Shown here: piece after piece, positions 10,129-22,324 of the stretch
Numbering within the stretch: the stretch's first letter is position 1
Layout of the letters: each line of letters starts with the position of its first letter
Assembly: GCA_016872215.1 (NCBI GenBank)
Contig: VHAX01000004.1
Span: 56,440 to 120,439 of the forward strand
DNA from: Sphingomonadales bacterium
GTDB taxonomy: Bacteria; Bacteroidota; Bacteroidia; UBA7662
Direction of reading: 5' to 3'
Length of the DNA stretch: 64,000 nucleotides
The notes under the pieces: generated by a model
Databases searched by the model: none
What the model was told of the DNA's origin: nothing
Seen by the model: the letters and a program-made list of their open reading frames with translations, nothing else
Made by a program: the position numbers and the translations under genes

Positions 10129-12600
10129 CTAGCGGCGCACCTCGGCACCTGTAGCTGCGGCAAAGATAGCGATAATTTGGGTCATTGCCGCCTCGACCCT
10201 TTCATCGGTGAGCGTGGCGAGGTCGTCGCGGAATAAAAAGCTCAGGGCGTATGAACGGAGTTCGGGGGCAATGCGGTCGCCCTCATACCGGTCGAAAAGA
10301 TTCACCTCACGCAATAAGGGTGCGGCGGTTTTGAGGGCAAGGTCGCGCAGGGTCGAATAACGTACGCTTCGGTTCACCAGCAGAGCGAGATCACGGCGCA
10401 CGGGCGGGAAACGCGACCATTCACGTAAGTGTTTTCGTTCACCCACCTGACCCATCAGGGACGCCCATTCCAGAGTGGCGAACCAAACAGGCTGTCTGAG
10501 GTCGTAGTGTCGGGTGATGGCGGGATCCACCTCTCCCAGGTAAGCGAAAGGGCGGCCTTGCCAGGTGTATTGCAGTTGACGATGGGTGAAACATGGGTGG
10601 GTGCCCAACTCGGGTTGTTGGGGTTCGATCCCACAGGATTGGAAAATGCGCTGGACGTGCGCATGGAGCAGGGGCAGGTCGACCTTTCTGGATTCGGAAT
10701 ACCAGCTTTCGGGTGTGGCGGAACCCGACATCAACAAGGCCAGCTGGTCGGTTTCGGTCCGCGTGTTTTGTGTTATTAGATATGTTTTACCCCATTCAAA
10801 GAAAATCGGATTATGTTGCTGGCGGTTGTGATTGTGTCGCGCATTGTTCAGGCACGAAAACAGAAGACTTGGCCGCAAGATCGGGTAGAGTTCGTTGACC
10901 GGATTCAATACGCGCAGAGCATAGGACTTATAAGCTGGAAGCAACTCGAGTTCTGCGTCTGAAATGAACGAGAGGCTTATGGTCTCATGAAATCCCGAAT
11001 CGGCCAACATACGTGCCACTGAATCGCGTAACCCGTAGGTATTGTTGCCGGGTTTAGGGGCTGAGGGAGCGTAGCGCAGTTGTGGGGGCGAAGGCAGACG
11101 GTTGAGTCCGTAAACCCTAAGGATTTCCTCCAGTACATCCACCTCACGGGTTACGTCGGTCCGGTAGCGGGGCGCAATAAGTTCCATTCCTCCCGCATGT
11201 TCGTAGCCGATTTGGAAATCGAGGCGCTCGAGGATGCCCCGAACCTCGTTGCGTGGAATTTTATAGCCTGCCATGCTATCGAGCGTATGATACTGAAGGT
11301 GTATGCTGGCATGCGGAACGGCGGTACCCAAAGCCTCCACCATCCCTTCCGATTGTCCACCCCCGCAGCTTTCTAACAGATACACAGCGCGCTCCAGTGC
11401 GGTGCGCACCCCATCGGGGTCGGTACCCCGCTCAAAGCGCCAAGAAGCGTCGCTTTTGATGCCCAACTCATAAGCGGTTCGGCGGATGCTGCGCGCGTTG
11501 AAATGCGCACTTTCGAGGAAAATATCGGTGGTGTCGGCTGCGATGGAGTCGTTGAGGCCGCCCATTACGCCAGCCACACCCATGGGCTCGTGGGCATGGG
11601 TGATGAGCAGGTGATGGGGCTGCAGCGCATACTCTTTTTGGTTGAGCAAAGTGATGTGCTCTCCGGTGTGTGCCGTTCGTACCCGTACCTCCCCACCCAT
11701 TATTTGACGCAGATCGTAGGCGTGCATGGGCTGGCCCAATTCGTATTGGATATAGTTGGTGACGTCCACGATTAAGTTCACCGGACGGGCGCCGCACAGC
11801 TTGAGGCGTTCCTGCATCCATGCGGGTGAAGGGCCGATGCGGAGGCTGCGCACCACGCAGCCGGCGAAGTGACTGCATCCGTCGGGGTCGTCGATGAAAA
11901 CTTGCACAGTAGGGGCGGCCTGTACAGTTTGGGAGGCATGCACATCTTGGGTCGGCTGTAAGTTTTTTGGGGTCGACAACGACTCCCGTTGGGGGGTGGA
12001 AAGTGATAATCTGAGTCGTGCGGCCACATCGCGGGCCGCGCCGAAGTGTGACATGGCATCGGAGCGGTTGGGGGTGAGGCTCACTTCAATCTGCCACTCT
12101 CCATGTTGCCCCGGAAACAGCAGCTTAGAGATCGGCGTTCCCAATGGATACGCTACCTCCTTATCGTCCAACACCATGATGCCCGATGCATCATCTCCCA
12201 AACCCGCCTCGTGGACCGAACACAACATGCCGTGACTTTCCACCCCCCGCAGGGTGGCGGATTGGACCAGAAGGGGGTTGTCACCGTCGCGGTGGAGGGT
12301 CATCCCGGGGAGTGCCACGACCACCAATTGATGCAATGCCAAATTGGGGGCTCCACATACTATTTGTCGCGGCTCCACCTCGCCTACATCCACCAATGCA
12401 ATCCTGAGTCGGTCTGCCTTGGGGTGGGGGGTCACCTTTACCACTTTCCCCAAAACGAGGCCTGGAACAGGTTCGGGGCGATGACCGATGTTACGAACTG
12501 CATCGACTTCCAGTCCCAAGTCGGTCAAAAGCCCACAGAGCTCATCGATCGGAATGGGTTCGGGCAGAAATTCACAGAGCCAGGAATAGGACAGGAGCAT
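10129..12600 (-). CDS. pheT: Phenylalanyl-tRNA synthetase beta subunit
   Basis: MLLSYSWLCEFLP, tRNA-binding domain, B3/B4, B5, C-terminal anticodon-binding-like domain. Confidence 0.95.
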   Translation of the reverse strand: MLLSYSWLCEFLPEPIPIDELCGLLTDLGLEVDAVRNIGHRPEPVPGLVLGKVVKVTPHPKADRLRIALVDVGEVEPRQIVCGAPNLALHQLVVVALPGMTLHRDGDNPLLVQSATLRGVESHGMLCSVHEAGLGDDASGIMVLDDKEVAYPLGTPISKLLFPGQHGEWQIEVSLTPNRSDAMSHFGAARDVAARLRLSLSTPQRESLSTPKNLQPTQDVHASQTVQAAPTVQVFIDDPDGCSHFAGCVVRSLRIGPSPAWMQERLKLCGARPVNLIVDVTNYIQYELGQPMHAYDLRQIMGGEVRVRTAHTGEHITLLNQKEYALQPHHLLITHAHEPMGVAGVMGGLNDSIAADTTDIFLESAHFNARSIRRTAYELGIKSDASWRFERGTDPDGVRTALERAVYLLESCGGGQSEGMVEALGTAVPHASIHLQYHTLDSMAGYKIPRNEVRGILERLDFQIGYEHAGGMELIAPRYRTDVTREVDVLEEILRVYGLNRLPSPPQLRYAPSAPKPGNNTYGLRDSVARMLADSGFHETISLSFISDAELELLPAYKSYALRVLNPVNELYPILRPSLLFSCLNNARHNHNRQQHNPIFFEWGKTYLITQNTRTETDQLALLMSGSATPESWYSESRKVDLPLLHAHVQRIFQSCGIEPQQPELGTHPCFTHRQLQYTWQGRPFAYLGEVDPAITRHYDLRQPVWFATLEWASLMGQVGERKHLREWSRFPPVRRDLALLVNRSVRYSTLRDLALKTAAPLLREVNLFDRYEGDRIAPELRSYALSFLFRDDLATLTDERVEAAMTQIIAIFAAATGAEVRR

Positions 12601-12610
12601 AGGCTGTGGA

Positions 12611-15600
12611 TTATTCGCCGCTCAGCAGCACCCGGAACGGATGGGTACCACCCTGCGCATCGGTCAATTGCAAGAAATAGGGAGCGGCAGGCAGTCCGGA
12701 GAAATCGATGCTGAAGGCGCAAGCATTTGGGGAAGCGGTACCTTCTAAACTGCGGATTCGTCGGCCGCGCGCATCCAGAATCCAGCCCGTTATGGATCCT
12801 TCCGGAAGGAGTCCAACACAGGCCCACCGCTGTGTGGGGTTGGGGTACAAAATAGCCCGGGTGGATGAAGATTCATGGACCAAACCAGTGGCTGGGGTGG
12901 GATCATAGAAATAAATATCGTCGATCGCGGCCTCCACCAGGGAGGCGGGCAGGTTGTCCTGAGCCACGAAACGCATGCGCACACTATTGAGACTAGACAG
13001 CAGGTCGGTGAGGCGCACCACACCCCTGCGCCAACTCGCGTCGGCCCGGCGGGTACGTTCCACCAGGAAGAACTGGACACCGTTTCCAGTGAGCGTCACC
13101 TCCCAGTTGTCCTGTCCAGGGTTGTCGCCCATGTCATTGGAGAACCAGCGCATATAACTCACCACAGGGTCACTCCAGGTCGATAAATCAAGGATTGACG
13201 TTAGCAGCGAGGTTCGTCCACCCAGAACCGAAGCCGTGGTGGGCGGGTCGTTGGGCGACGCAGCGTTTTGGGTGAACGCCGCGCGAACCCCAGCGGGGGT
13301 ACTGCCCGATGATGGTTGTACTTCAACCGGACTCCCTGTGCCGCTGATGGTGAAGGAGGGGATGGGTTGACCGATTTCCCAGATGCCCTGGGTGGCCCGG
13401 TCACCGCTGAATCCTATCGTGAAAAAAGCGTCGCTGGCGGGGTTTTCGAAATCGTAGGCGTTGTGGCGTGTGAAGCCAATTAACATATTGTAGGGCATGT
13501 TTGGCCTGCCGGGATTGTCGACATAATCGGGTTTTGCCGATCCTAATCCACCGATTTGATCGGTGAGGGCCACATAATAGTCGAGTACCGTACCCCTTGG
13601 AAAGGCGGGCAGGCTACCCGTGTAGGTGTTGGCACCGGCGGCTTGCAGCAATATGGTGTCGGTGTACTGGGGTTGGCGGCTGTTGATGCGGTAAACAACG
13701 CTAATGCCGTCGAGCAAGGCGTTGAAGGGTGGATCCACAGTGGCCTGTACGCTTAGTGGAATCGGACTACCAGCCTGAGCATCGGGGAATGGATTGAAGT
13801 TGAAGGATACATTGCGCAGGAGGGTGATGCCGTGGAAGGCGAAGGCGGTCACGATCTGTACAAAGTGTGGGGTGCCATTCGACAGGTTGTTGTCGTTGTC
13901 GTCGGCCTGCAGCGCGTCGATCAGGATGTCGGTGTAGAGCGTGCCCTCCATCCCGCTAGGCGCATTGGGTAGTCCATAAAGGGCCTCTGTGAGGATCTGC
14001 ATCATGGTGTCGCGGTTACCAATATTACCCGCCGTGCGCCACCACGCACCGCAGATGATCTCTCCATCGGCATGCACTTGCCCGACCAGATTCTGCGGGT
14101 ATTTTTTCGGGTTTACATCATATCGGCGTACGAAGCGGGTGGGGTCGGTATTGCTGAATCCAATTCCCAGCACCGGGTTGTTAGTGATGCTGAGTGCGAA
14201 AATGTCGCTGTAGCCTTCACCCATGGCACCGTTTTGGAAATTTTGACCAAGGGCATCATAAAAATAATTAGTGATGGCGTGACCATATTCGTGGTAGACC
14301 ACATCGGCCACCATCGACAGGGCGTTGCAATCGGCTTGTGTGGTGTAGAAGTTGATAGAGTTTCCGTTGAAGTAGGCGTTGCAGCTGCCTGTGGTGATGT
14401 CGACCCGGGTGGTGAGGGGGATGTCGAGCGCAGTGAAGGAGGGTACCAGGCTCTTGAGATAGTCATGTATGATGTTGGTGTGGTAGTAAGCCGATAAATG
14501 CCGGATACTATTGGTGGCCGGCGCCGTTCCTCGTCCGTTGAACACAATGGTGTCGGTCTGAGGGATAATAGCTAAGTTAAAGCTAGGGGTATTGTTACCT
14601 GTGTTGCCATGTACCACCTGACACCACCTGCCGCGCAGGGGAAAGTTACCCGTTGCGGGCAAGGGTGATAGAGGGGTTCCGTCGTAGAGTCCCGTATTTC
14701 CGGTGTAATAACTCTGACCCCCTACTGTGAACAAAAGGTGTGGCAGGCCCACGAGCGAGTCGGGATTGTAAGGATGCGTGGGGTATACGTTGCCCATGAG
14801 CCGGAAGTTGCCACCGAAGGTGGGTGGACTAAACTGAACGACGTGGTTGCGGCGACTAAGAACCGTTCCGCTGCGTGCATCCACCAGTGCTTCCCATTGC
14901 TCAGGGGTGCCATCGTGACCCGTTGCGGGTATCTCTACTGTGTATACCAAATGGAATCGGTAGCTGCGTTCCTCCTGAATGGCGAGAATGCTCAGTTCGG
15001 GGGCCACCACCGCCACGGCAGGGTGCTCGATACCTGTTGCCGCCGCTACCGCTGCCTGTTGGGGGGTGAGGCTAGCATCGGTGGGCACATTCACCTGGTC
15101 AAATACATCCAATCCGAACATAACCACCTCACCGGCGGGGGTGAACTTAAGCTGAAGGCGGCTGTTGATGATGTTGAGTCCACGGTGGCGTTGACGAAAA
15201 TTTACATGGCCGTATTTGGCCGAGTGGTGCACGCCGATCAGCTCCAATTCATGGGTTGGAATCCCGAAACCCGCCAGCTTGCTGGCGATGAAATCCCAGC
15301 TTCGGGCTTCCAAATCGACTCCAAGGGTGGGAATAGCATTGCCATAGGCACGATGCGGCTTACTGTTGCCCTCGTTGAACACCACATGCCAACTGGGGTG
15401 CTGTGAAGAGAATCGGTTCCAGTGGGTACTGCGGCGCAGGTGATGCTGCCAAGGTTCGTCGAAGGTGCGATTTTGTGCCTGATAACGAATTTCCGCTTCA
15501 AAATCGCCTGATGCAGTTGCGGTAGGGGATTGGGTCACCAGGAAAATAAGCAGAAATGTGGGGGCGGGGGTCAGAAACGGACAGACCTCACGGCGGAATA

Positions 15601-15622
15601 GGGTGTAGAGATAAGGGATCAT
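12611..15622 (-). CDS. M36-family-like secreted metallopeptidase with T9SS C-terminal sorting domain
   Basis: HEYGHAITNYFYDALGQNFQNGAMGEGYSD zinc motif; C-terminal STRAILYPNPTQRW...LPAAPYFLQLTD; start set at MIPYLYTL. Confidence 0.85.
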   Translation of the reverse strand: MIPYLYTLFRREVCPFLTPAPTFLLIFLVTQSPTATASGDFEAEIRYQAQNRTFDEPWQHHLRRSTHWNRFSSQHPSWHVVFNEGNSKPHRAYGNAIPTLGVDLEARSWDFIASKLAGFGIPTHELELIGVHHSAKYGHVNFRQRHRGLNIINSRLQLKFTPAGEVVMFGLDVFDQVNVPTDASLTPQQAAVAAATGIEHPAVAVVAPELSILAIQEERSYRFHLVYTVEIPATGHDGTPEQWEALVDARSGTVLSRRNHVVQFSPPTFGGNFRLMGNVYPTHPYNPDSLVGLPHLLFTVGGQSYYTGNTGLYDGTPLSPLPATGNFPLRGRWCQVVHGNTGNNTPSFNLAIIPQTDTIVFNGRGTAPATNSIRHLSAYYHTNIIHDYLKSLVPSFTALDIPLTTRVDITTGSCNAYFNGNSINFYTTQADCNALSMVADVVYHEYGHAITNYFYDALGQNFQNGAMGEGYSDIFALSITNNPVLGIGFSNTDPTRFVRRYDVNPKKYPQNLVGQVHADGEIICGAWWRTAGNIGNRDTMMQILTEALYGLPNAPSGMEGTLYTDILIDALQADDNDNNLSNGTPHFVQIVTAFAFHGITLLRNVSFNFNPFPDAQAGSPIPLSVQATVDPPFNALLDGISVVYRINSRQPQYTDTILLQAAGANTYTGSLPAFPRGTVLDYYVALTDQIGGLGSAKPDYVDNPGRPNMPYNMLIGFTRHNAYDFENPASDAFFTIGFSGDRATQGIWEIGQPIPSFTISGTGSPVEVQPSSGSTPAGVRAAFTQNAASPNDPPTTASVLGGRTSLLTSILDLSTWSDPVVSYMRWFSNDMGDNPGQDNWEVTLTGNGVQFFLVERTRRADASWRRGVVRLTDLLSSLNSVRMRFVAQDNLPASLVEAAIDDIYFYDPTPATGLVHESSSTRAILYPNPTQRWACVGLLPEGSITGWILDARGRRIRSLEGTASPNACAFSIDFSGLPAAPYFLQLTDAQGGTHPFRVLLSGE

Positions 15623-15860
15623 AAGAAAACAACCGAAATCGGTGAAAAAAGTTGACGAATATAGGCAAAAGGGCGGCACCTGTGGTTAGTGTGCTTTAAC
15701 TGGCACATATCTGCCGTTTACATCGCCCCGGCTCAACACCCGAAGGTGTAGGGGGTTGTTTGACTCGATGTGTATCACACAGCCGATGGCGGAGAATGAG
15801 CTTATGAGGCCAGAGGCGTGCAGAATGAGTTGCAGGGCGTCGGTGACATTACATACTTAT

Positions 15861-17684
<1,824 letters not shown>

Positions 17685-17732
17685 GGCCGCAAAAATCGCA
17701 ATAAAACAGGCGGATTCGATCCGCTGAGGGCA

Positions 17733-18812
17733 TCAATAACGCACGATGCGCATACTGCCGCTCATGCCCTCTACCTGAAGAAGATAGACTCCGCCAGGCA
17801 GGAAGCTCAGGTCGACCCACTGCGCTTGCGATGAAGCGTCCATCACTTCGAAATCCACGACAGGCCTGCCCTGCACGTCCAGAATATGGGCCGTGGATAC
17901 TTCGGTTTTGCCAACAAGTGGCGTGCTGGCGGAACGGATCCAGATTCCATCTTGTGTAGGATTGGGGTATGCGGTCAGGTGCTGCGACAAGCCCGACTCG
18001 AATAGGCCAGTGGTTCCGGGTGGATTGAATCGATACACCGTATTGGGTGCGGGCGTACCCGTAATCGGCTGAGGGAGTCCGCCGCTTTGCCATTGCGGCG
18101 CCGAAGCGGCACCCGAAAGCAGTTCGGCCGACAACAAATCCCTTGCTTGATTGAACATCCCAATGCCCACAATTGCCCCATCTTCACCATTATAAAAGAG
18201 TGCAGGGTTGGGAATCAGGCTGTTCCCATAACGGAACTCAATTCGGTTGCTGCCTTCAAACAGCCACATCTGCAGACTGATGTACATTTCAGCGTTGGTG
18301 GACCCCAGTGAATCCACTTCATAAAAAGAGCCGGCTTCTTTCCATTCCAATTTGAAAATACGGCTTCCCGCGCTTCCTTCTGTTTTATAAGAAATTGGGG
18401 AGAGCATGGTGCTCGTGTTGTAGCCCCGGTCGCATAAATCCATTGCATAGGGACCGATCAGCGGCAGGGTGTCTTGTGACATGGTGTTCACCGCAAACAT
18501 CTCACCCCCGAGTCCATCGAAAACTAGTTGGCTGGCCCACCTGCCGAATACCTGAAACGGGAAAGGAAGGGTGACGGTAAGGCTGGGGTCGTCCCACGTG
18601 GCAGTAGTGAGTGCGGTCGGACTGCTGAGTGCGGTGTAGGGCGAAGACTGTTGACTAAACGTATAAAAAGTATTCTCAGGAGAATTTCCAGGCACAGTGG
18701 TTGAAAGGCGTGCACGCGGCTGCTTAACGATTTGACCCGATGCAACAAAAAAGGAGTAAAAGCAAATAAGAGCCGTTAACGCAAGAGACGGAACAAGTAG
18801 TTTTAGTTTCAT
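17733..18812 (-). CDS. Secreted protein with T9SS C-terminal sorting domain
   Basis: Signal peptide; C-terminal LTAYPNPTQDGIWIRS...VDLSFLPGGVYLLQVEGMSGSMRIVRY. Confidence 0.8.
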   Translation of the reverse strand: MKLKLLVPSLALTALICFYSFFVASGQIVKQPRARLSTTVPGNSPENTFYTFSQQSSPYTALSSPTALTTATWDDPSLTVTLPFPFQVFGRWASQLVFDGLGGEMFAVNTMSQDTLPLIGPYAMDLCDRGYNTSTMLSPISYKTEGSAGSRIFKLEWKEAGSFYEVDSLGSTNAEMYISLQMWLFEGSNRIEFRYGNSLIPNPALFYNGEDGAIVGIGMFNQARDLLSAELLSGAASAPQWQSGGLPQPITGTPAPNTVYRFNPPGTTGLFESGLSQHLTAYPNPTQDGIWIRSASTPLVGKTEVSTAHILDVQGRPVVDFEVMDASSQAQWVDLSFLPGGVYLLQVEGMSGSMRIVRY

Positions 18813-18890
18813 AGGGAGTTATTTTAAGATTTACAAATATACCGTAAGAGGGTGTTGATTCAGGCCAACAACAGGCCTTATTTTCGCGTG

Positions 18891-19853
18891 ATGAAGTCGG
18901 ATCCAGAAATCCATGCCCAAACAACTTTTTCAGCCCTCCGCAAGGATCGAGTTTCTCAGTTTGCGGTTTGGATCGGCGCCATGCGGCTGCGCACCCTGCC
19001 TCTGGCCTTGTCGGGGGTAGGCATGGGCAATCTTCTCGCGCTGCAAGCGGAGTCGTTCGATGGGTTCACCGCCGCTGCCTCGCTCGCAACCGCCGCCCTG
19101 CTTCAGGTCCTCAGCAATTTGGCCAATGACCTTGGTGATTATGAGCATGGAGCCGATGGTATCCACCGCCTGGGACCCCTCAGGGCCGTGGGTAGCGGAG
19201 CGATTTCCGCTGCCGATATGCGTATTGCGGTGCGACTGTTGGTGTTTTTTTCGATTGCGGCCGGTCTGGCGCTGCTCTACCGTGCGCAATCAGTGGTGGG
19301 TATGGGGGTTTGGATTATGCTGGGGGTGGGATTGTCCGCCACCTGGGCGGCCATCCGCTACACGATGGGTAAACAGCCCTACGGCTATGCCGGCTGGGGC
19401 GATGCCGCTGTTTGGCTGTTTTTTGGCCCCATCGCTGTTTTGGGCACATCCTATTTGCACAGCGGACACCTCGATTGGCCCTGGATCCTGCCCGCGATGG
19501 GGTTAGGCTGCTTTTCGACCGCCGTACTCAATTTGAATAACCTGCGTGACCGTGAAGGCGATGCCCGGGTCGGCAAGCGCACACAAGTGGTGCGGATGGG
19601 ACAAACAGGCGGACTTTACTACCACTCCTTTTTGATAGGGTTGGGTGTGGGCAGTTTATGGGGATATGCATTCTGGGTTGGTGACCCCACGCTTTTCGTC
19701 GCCTGGTTGCCGCCCGGCACATTCCTCCTTTCGGCCCTGCCCCGACTCTACCGCATCCGCAACGCCCCTGAATTTGATCCCTGGCTGGGACGAACGGCAG
19801 GCCTGGCTTTCTTGTTTGTAATCATCTTTTTTTTATGGCTCTTGATGCAGTAG
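18891..19853 (+). CDS. menA: 1,4-dihydroxy-2-naphthoate polyprenyltransferase
   Basis: MRLRTLPLALSGVGMGN, NLANDLGDYEHGAD, NLNNLRDREGDARVGKRT; start set at MKSDPE rather than upstream 18852. Confidence 0.92.
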   Translation: MKSDPEIHAQTTFSALRKDRVSQFAVWIGAMRLRTLPLALSGVGMGNLLALQAESFDGFTAAASLATAALLQVLSNLANDLGDYEHGADGIHRLGPLRAVGSGAISAADMRIAVRLLVFFSIAAGLALLYRAQSVVGMGVWIMLGVGLSATWAAIRYTMGKQPYGYAGWGDAAVWLFFGPIAVLGTSYLHSGHLDWPWILPAMGLGCFSTAVLNLNNLRDREGDARVGKRTQVVRMGQTGGLYYHSFLIGLGVGSLWGYAFWVGDPTLFVAWLPPGTFLLSALPRLYRIRNAPEFDPWLGRTAGLAFLFVIIFFLWLLMQ

Positions 19854-20944
19854 AATCTGATTTTCGGCATTGGCCGGCGGGAAAGGGATTGACGGCACGC
19901 TTTTTCCCGTATCGCTTGGTTTTTCACCGGCCGGTGGGCACGTCGCGTGGACAAATGCCTGAGCGTCGAGTGTTTTTTATCGAATTAACTGATGCCCATG
20001 GTGTAGTAGGTCGCGGGGAATGCGCACCGCTGCCCGGGTTGAGTCTCGACGATCGTCCAGATCTGGTCACCCGCCTGTCCTACTTATGTCAACAATTCAA
20101 TGCGTGCGAATGGGCAGCCTGGCGTGAGAGCCTCGACTATTATCCATCGCTTCGATTTGGGTTTGAAATGGCACTGCTCGATATCAAAGGCGGAGGGGGT
20201 GGACAATGGTATGACACCCCATTCACCCGGGGCGAAAAAACTCAGCGCATCAACGGACTCATCTGGATGGGGACGGCCGACGAGATGTACGGTCAGGTGC
20301 GTAACCGGATCAGTGAGGGCTACCGCTGCATCAAGTGCAAGATTGGGGCCCTCGATTTCGCACAAGAGCTCACCCTGCTTCACGAGATCCGTACCGAATG
20401 GCCTTCCAGGCAGCTGGAGATTCGTCTTGATGCAAACGGAGCCTTTGTCAAGGAGGATGTGATGCAAAAGCTGGAAAAACTGGCCGTGATCGAGCCGCAT
20501 AGCATCGAGCAACCCGTTCGGGCGGGACAAACCGCGCTGATGGCCGAAGTGTGTCGACTATCTCCTATCCCTGTGGCGCTCGACGAAGAACTCATCGCCC
20601 TCACCGATGACGACCAGGCCATGGAGGTGCTCCAGATCTGCCAACCGGCCTATCTCATCCTCAAACCGAGTCTGCTCGGTGGCTTTTCAGATGCCTCGCG
20701 TTGGATAGAGCGCGCCGCTGCGGTGGAGGCCGGGTGGTGGGTCACCTCAGCCCTCGAATCGAATGTGGGATTGGCGGCCATTTCGGGGTGGACCTCGACC
20801 CTAAACAACCCGCTCCCGCAAGGATTAGGCACGGGTAAATTATACAATAACAACATACAATCGCCTTTATATGTTCAAAGAGGTGAATTGAACTGGGACA
20901 TCGATACCCCTTGGGATTGGGACGCTTGTTGCGACAACCTATAA
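19835..20944 (+). CDS. menC: o-succinylbenzoate synthase / enolase superfamily
   Basis: GRGECAPLPGLS, CIKCKIGALDF, RLDANGAF, IEQPV, LDEELI, LKPSLLGG; between menA and menE. Confidence 0.88.
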   Translation: MALDAVESDFRHWPAGKGLTARFFPYRLVFHRPVGTSRGQMPERRVFFIELTDAHGVVGRGECAPLPGLSLDDRPDLVTRLSYLCQQFNACEWAAWRESLDYYPSLRFGFEMALLDIKGGGGGQWYDTPFTRGEKTQRINGLIWMGTADEMYGQVRNRISEGYRCIKCKIGALDFAQELTLLHEIRTEWPSRQLEIRLDANGAFVKEDVMQKLEKLAVIEPHSIEQPVRAGQTALMAEVCRLSPIPVALDEELIALTDDDQAMEVLQICQPAYLILKPSLLGGFSDASRWIERAAAVEAGWWVTSALESNVGLAAISGWTSTLNNPLPQGLGTGKLYNNNIQSPLYVQRGELNWDIDTPWDWDACCDNL

Positions 20945-20960
20945 ATTAAAAGAACAAAAA

Positions 20961-22235
20961 ATGGGTGACAATGAGGATGGCATTCGCTTGAATGGCCGCT
21001 ACTATCTCTCGGCGGCTTTTGGAAGGTCAGAAGCAATGGGACAAGACTCCGACTACCGTCATTTGCTCCAGGCGGAGGGCATTCCCGATTCGGTGGTTGA
21101 TTTTCTCCGCCAGTGGTGGTCGCCCTGCACCTATATAATAGTGCACACTTCGGGTAGTACGGGTAGTCCACGTCCGATCCGTCTGTCGCGCGCGCGGATG
21201 CGGGCCTCTGCCCAATTAACCGATAGATTTTTCAATTTTCGTGAGGGCATGCCCGCGCTTTTGTCGCTCGACGTGAGTCACATCGCTGGTAAAATGATGT
21301 TGGTAAGAGCTCTGGTGAGTCGACTCGACCTTTGGGTGACGCCTCCCACCTCCCGCCCCGATCTCGTTTACCCGCAACAGAACTTTGAGTTTTGTCCGTT
21401 GGTACCCACCCAACTCTGGCGAATGCTGGAAGCAGACGGAGATTTAGGTCGACTTGGAACGTTCTTGTTGGGTGCTGCGCCGGTTGCGGCCGACCGCCTT
21501 CCTTTCCTGCACAGCCTGAAGCAGGAGGTCTATCAGGGTTTTGGGATGACGGAAACTTGCAGCCACATTGCGTTGCGGCGGCTCCAACCACAGGGCGACG
21601 GGATTTACCGTAGCTTGCCGGGCGTACAGTGGCGGGTAGATCACGGGGGGTGTCTACTGTTGCGTGCGGCAGCAACGGGTCATCGCTGGTTGCGCACCCA
21701 GGATCGGGTTCAACCGGAGGGAGATGGCTTTCGATGGCTCGGCCGTGCCGATTGGGTGATTAATGTGGGGGGCATAAAGGTGCATCCGGAGGTAGTGGAA
21801 GGGAGATTGAATGCGCTCCGACTTAAACTCCATAAACTGAATGACTTGCTGAATGGTGAATTTGTGGTATTGGGCTGGTCTGATCCCTATAAAGGCAGTG
21901 TGCCGATTTGTGTAGTGGAGGATTATACTTCAAATCCTATCCAGAAATTTCTATCCAATGGAATAAATGAACAAATTGATTTGCCATTTTCCCCTTCCAA
22001 CCCGCCAAAAGATGTTCAAAGTTGCCCCGAATTGCCGCCCCCCTCTGTGACCAACCCGATCAACGAACAGCAAGCCCCCTTCCCCGGAGTAGTCGACCCC
22101 CGCTATTCCCCCGATTGGCTGAAGCCGTACCTAAAACCGGAGGAAATTCCCCGGATCCTGCTGCGCATCCACCGATTCCCGAGATCCCCACTCGGCAAAA
22201 TCCTCCGGCACGCCCTCGCGCAGAAGGGCATCTGA
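20961..22235 (+). CDS. menE: o-succinylbenzoate-CoA ligase, AMP-binding family
   Basis: HTSGSTGSPRPI, YQGFGMTETCSHIALR, GRADWVINVGGIKVHPE, FPRSPLGKILR. Confidence 0.88.
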   Translation: MGDNEDGIRLNGRYYLSAAFGRSEAMGQDSDYRHLLQAEGIPDSVVDFLRQWWSPCTYIIVHTSGSTGSPRPIRLSRARMRASAQLTDRFFNFREGMPALLSLDVSHIAGKMMLVRALVSRLDLWVTPPTSRPDLVYPQQNFEFCPLVPTQLWRMLEADGDLGRLGTFLLGAAPVAADRLPFLHSLKQEVYQGFGMTETCSHIALRRLQPQGDGIYRSLPGVQWRVDHGGCLLLRAAATGHRWLRTQDRVQPEGDGFRWLGRADWVINVGGIKVHPEVVEGRLNALRLKLHKLNDLLNGEFVVLGWSDPYKGSVPICVVEDYTSNPIQKFLSNGINEQIDLPFSPSNPPKDVQSCPELPPPSVTNPINEQQAPFPGVVDPRYSPDWLKPYLKPEEIPRILLRIHRFPRSPLGKILRHALAQKGI

Positions 22236-22324
22236 TTTATGATACTTTTTGTGGATAAATAATCGAGGTTCCCATATGGCTTCGGAGGGCCGACCTGCTA
22301 TTTTTGGCATCCAATTGTGCGGCA

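Noticed and set aside
14738-15406. 222-aa plus-strand ORF
   Set aside because: Antisense to the M36 peptidase CDS, which has catalytic and sorting motifs; no independent support.
22304-22324. TTG 22304 as the dnaE start
   Set aside because: It overlaps a TATTTTTG -7-like box; GTG 22325 gives the typical MYLIFDTETTGLP N-terminus.
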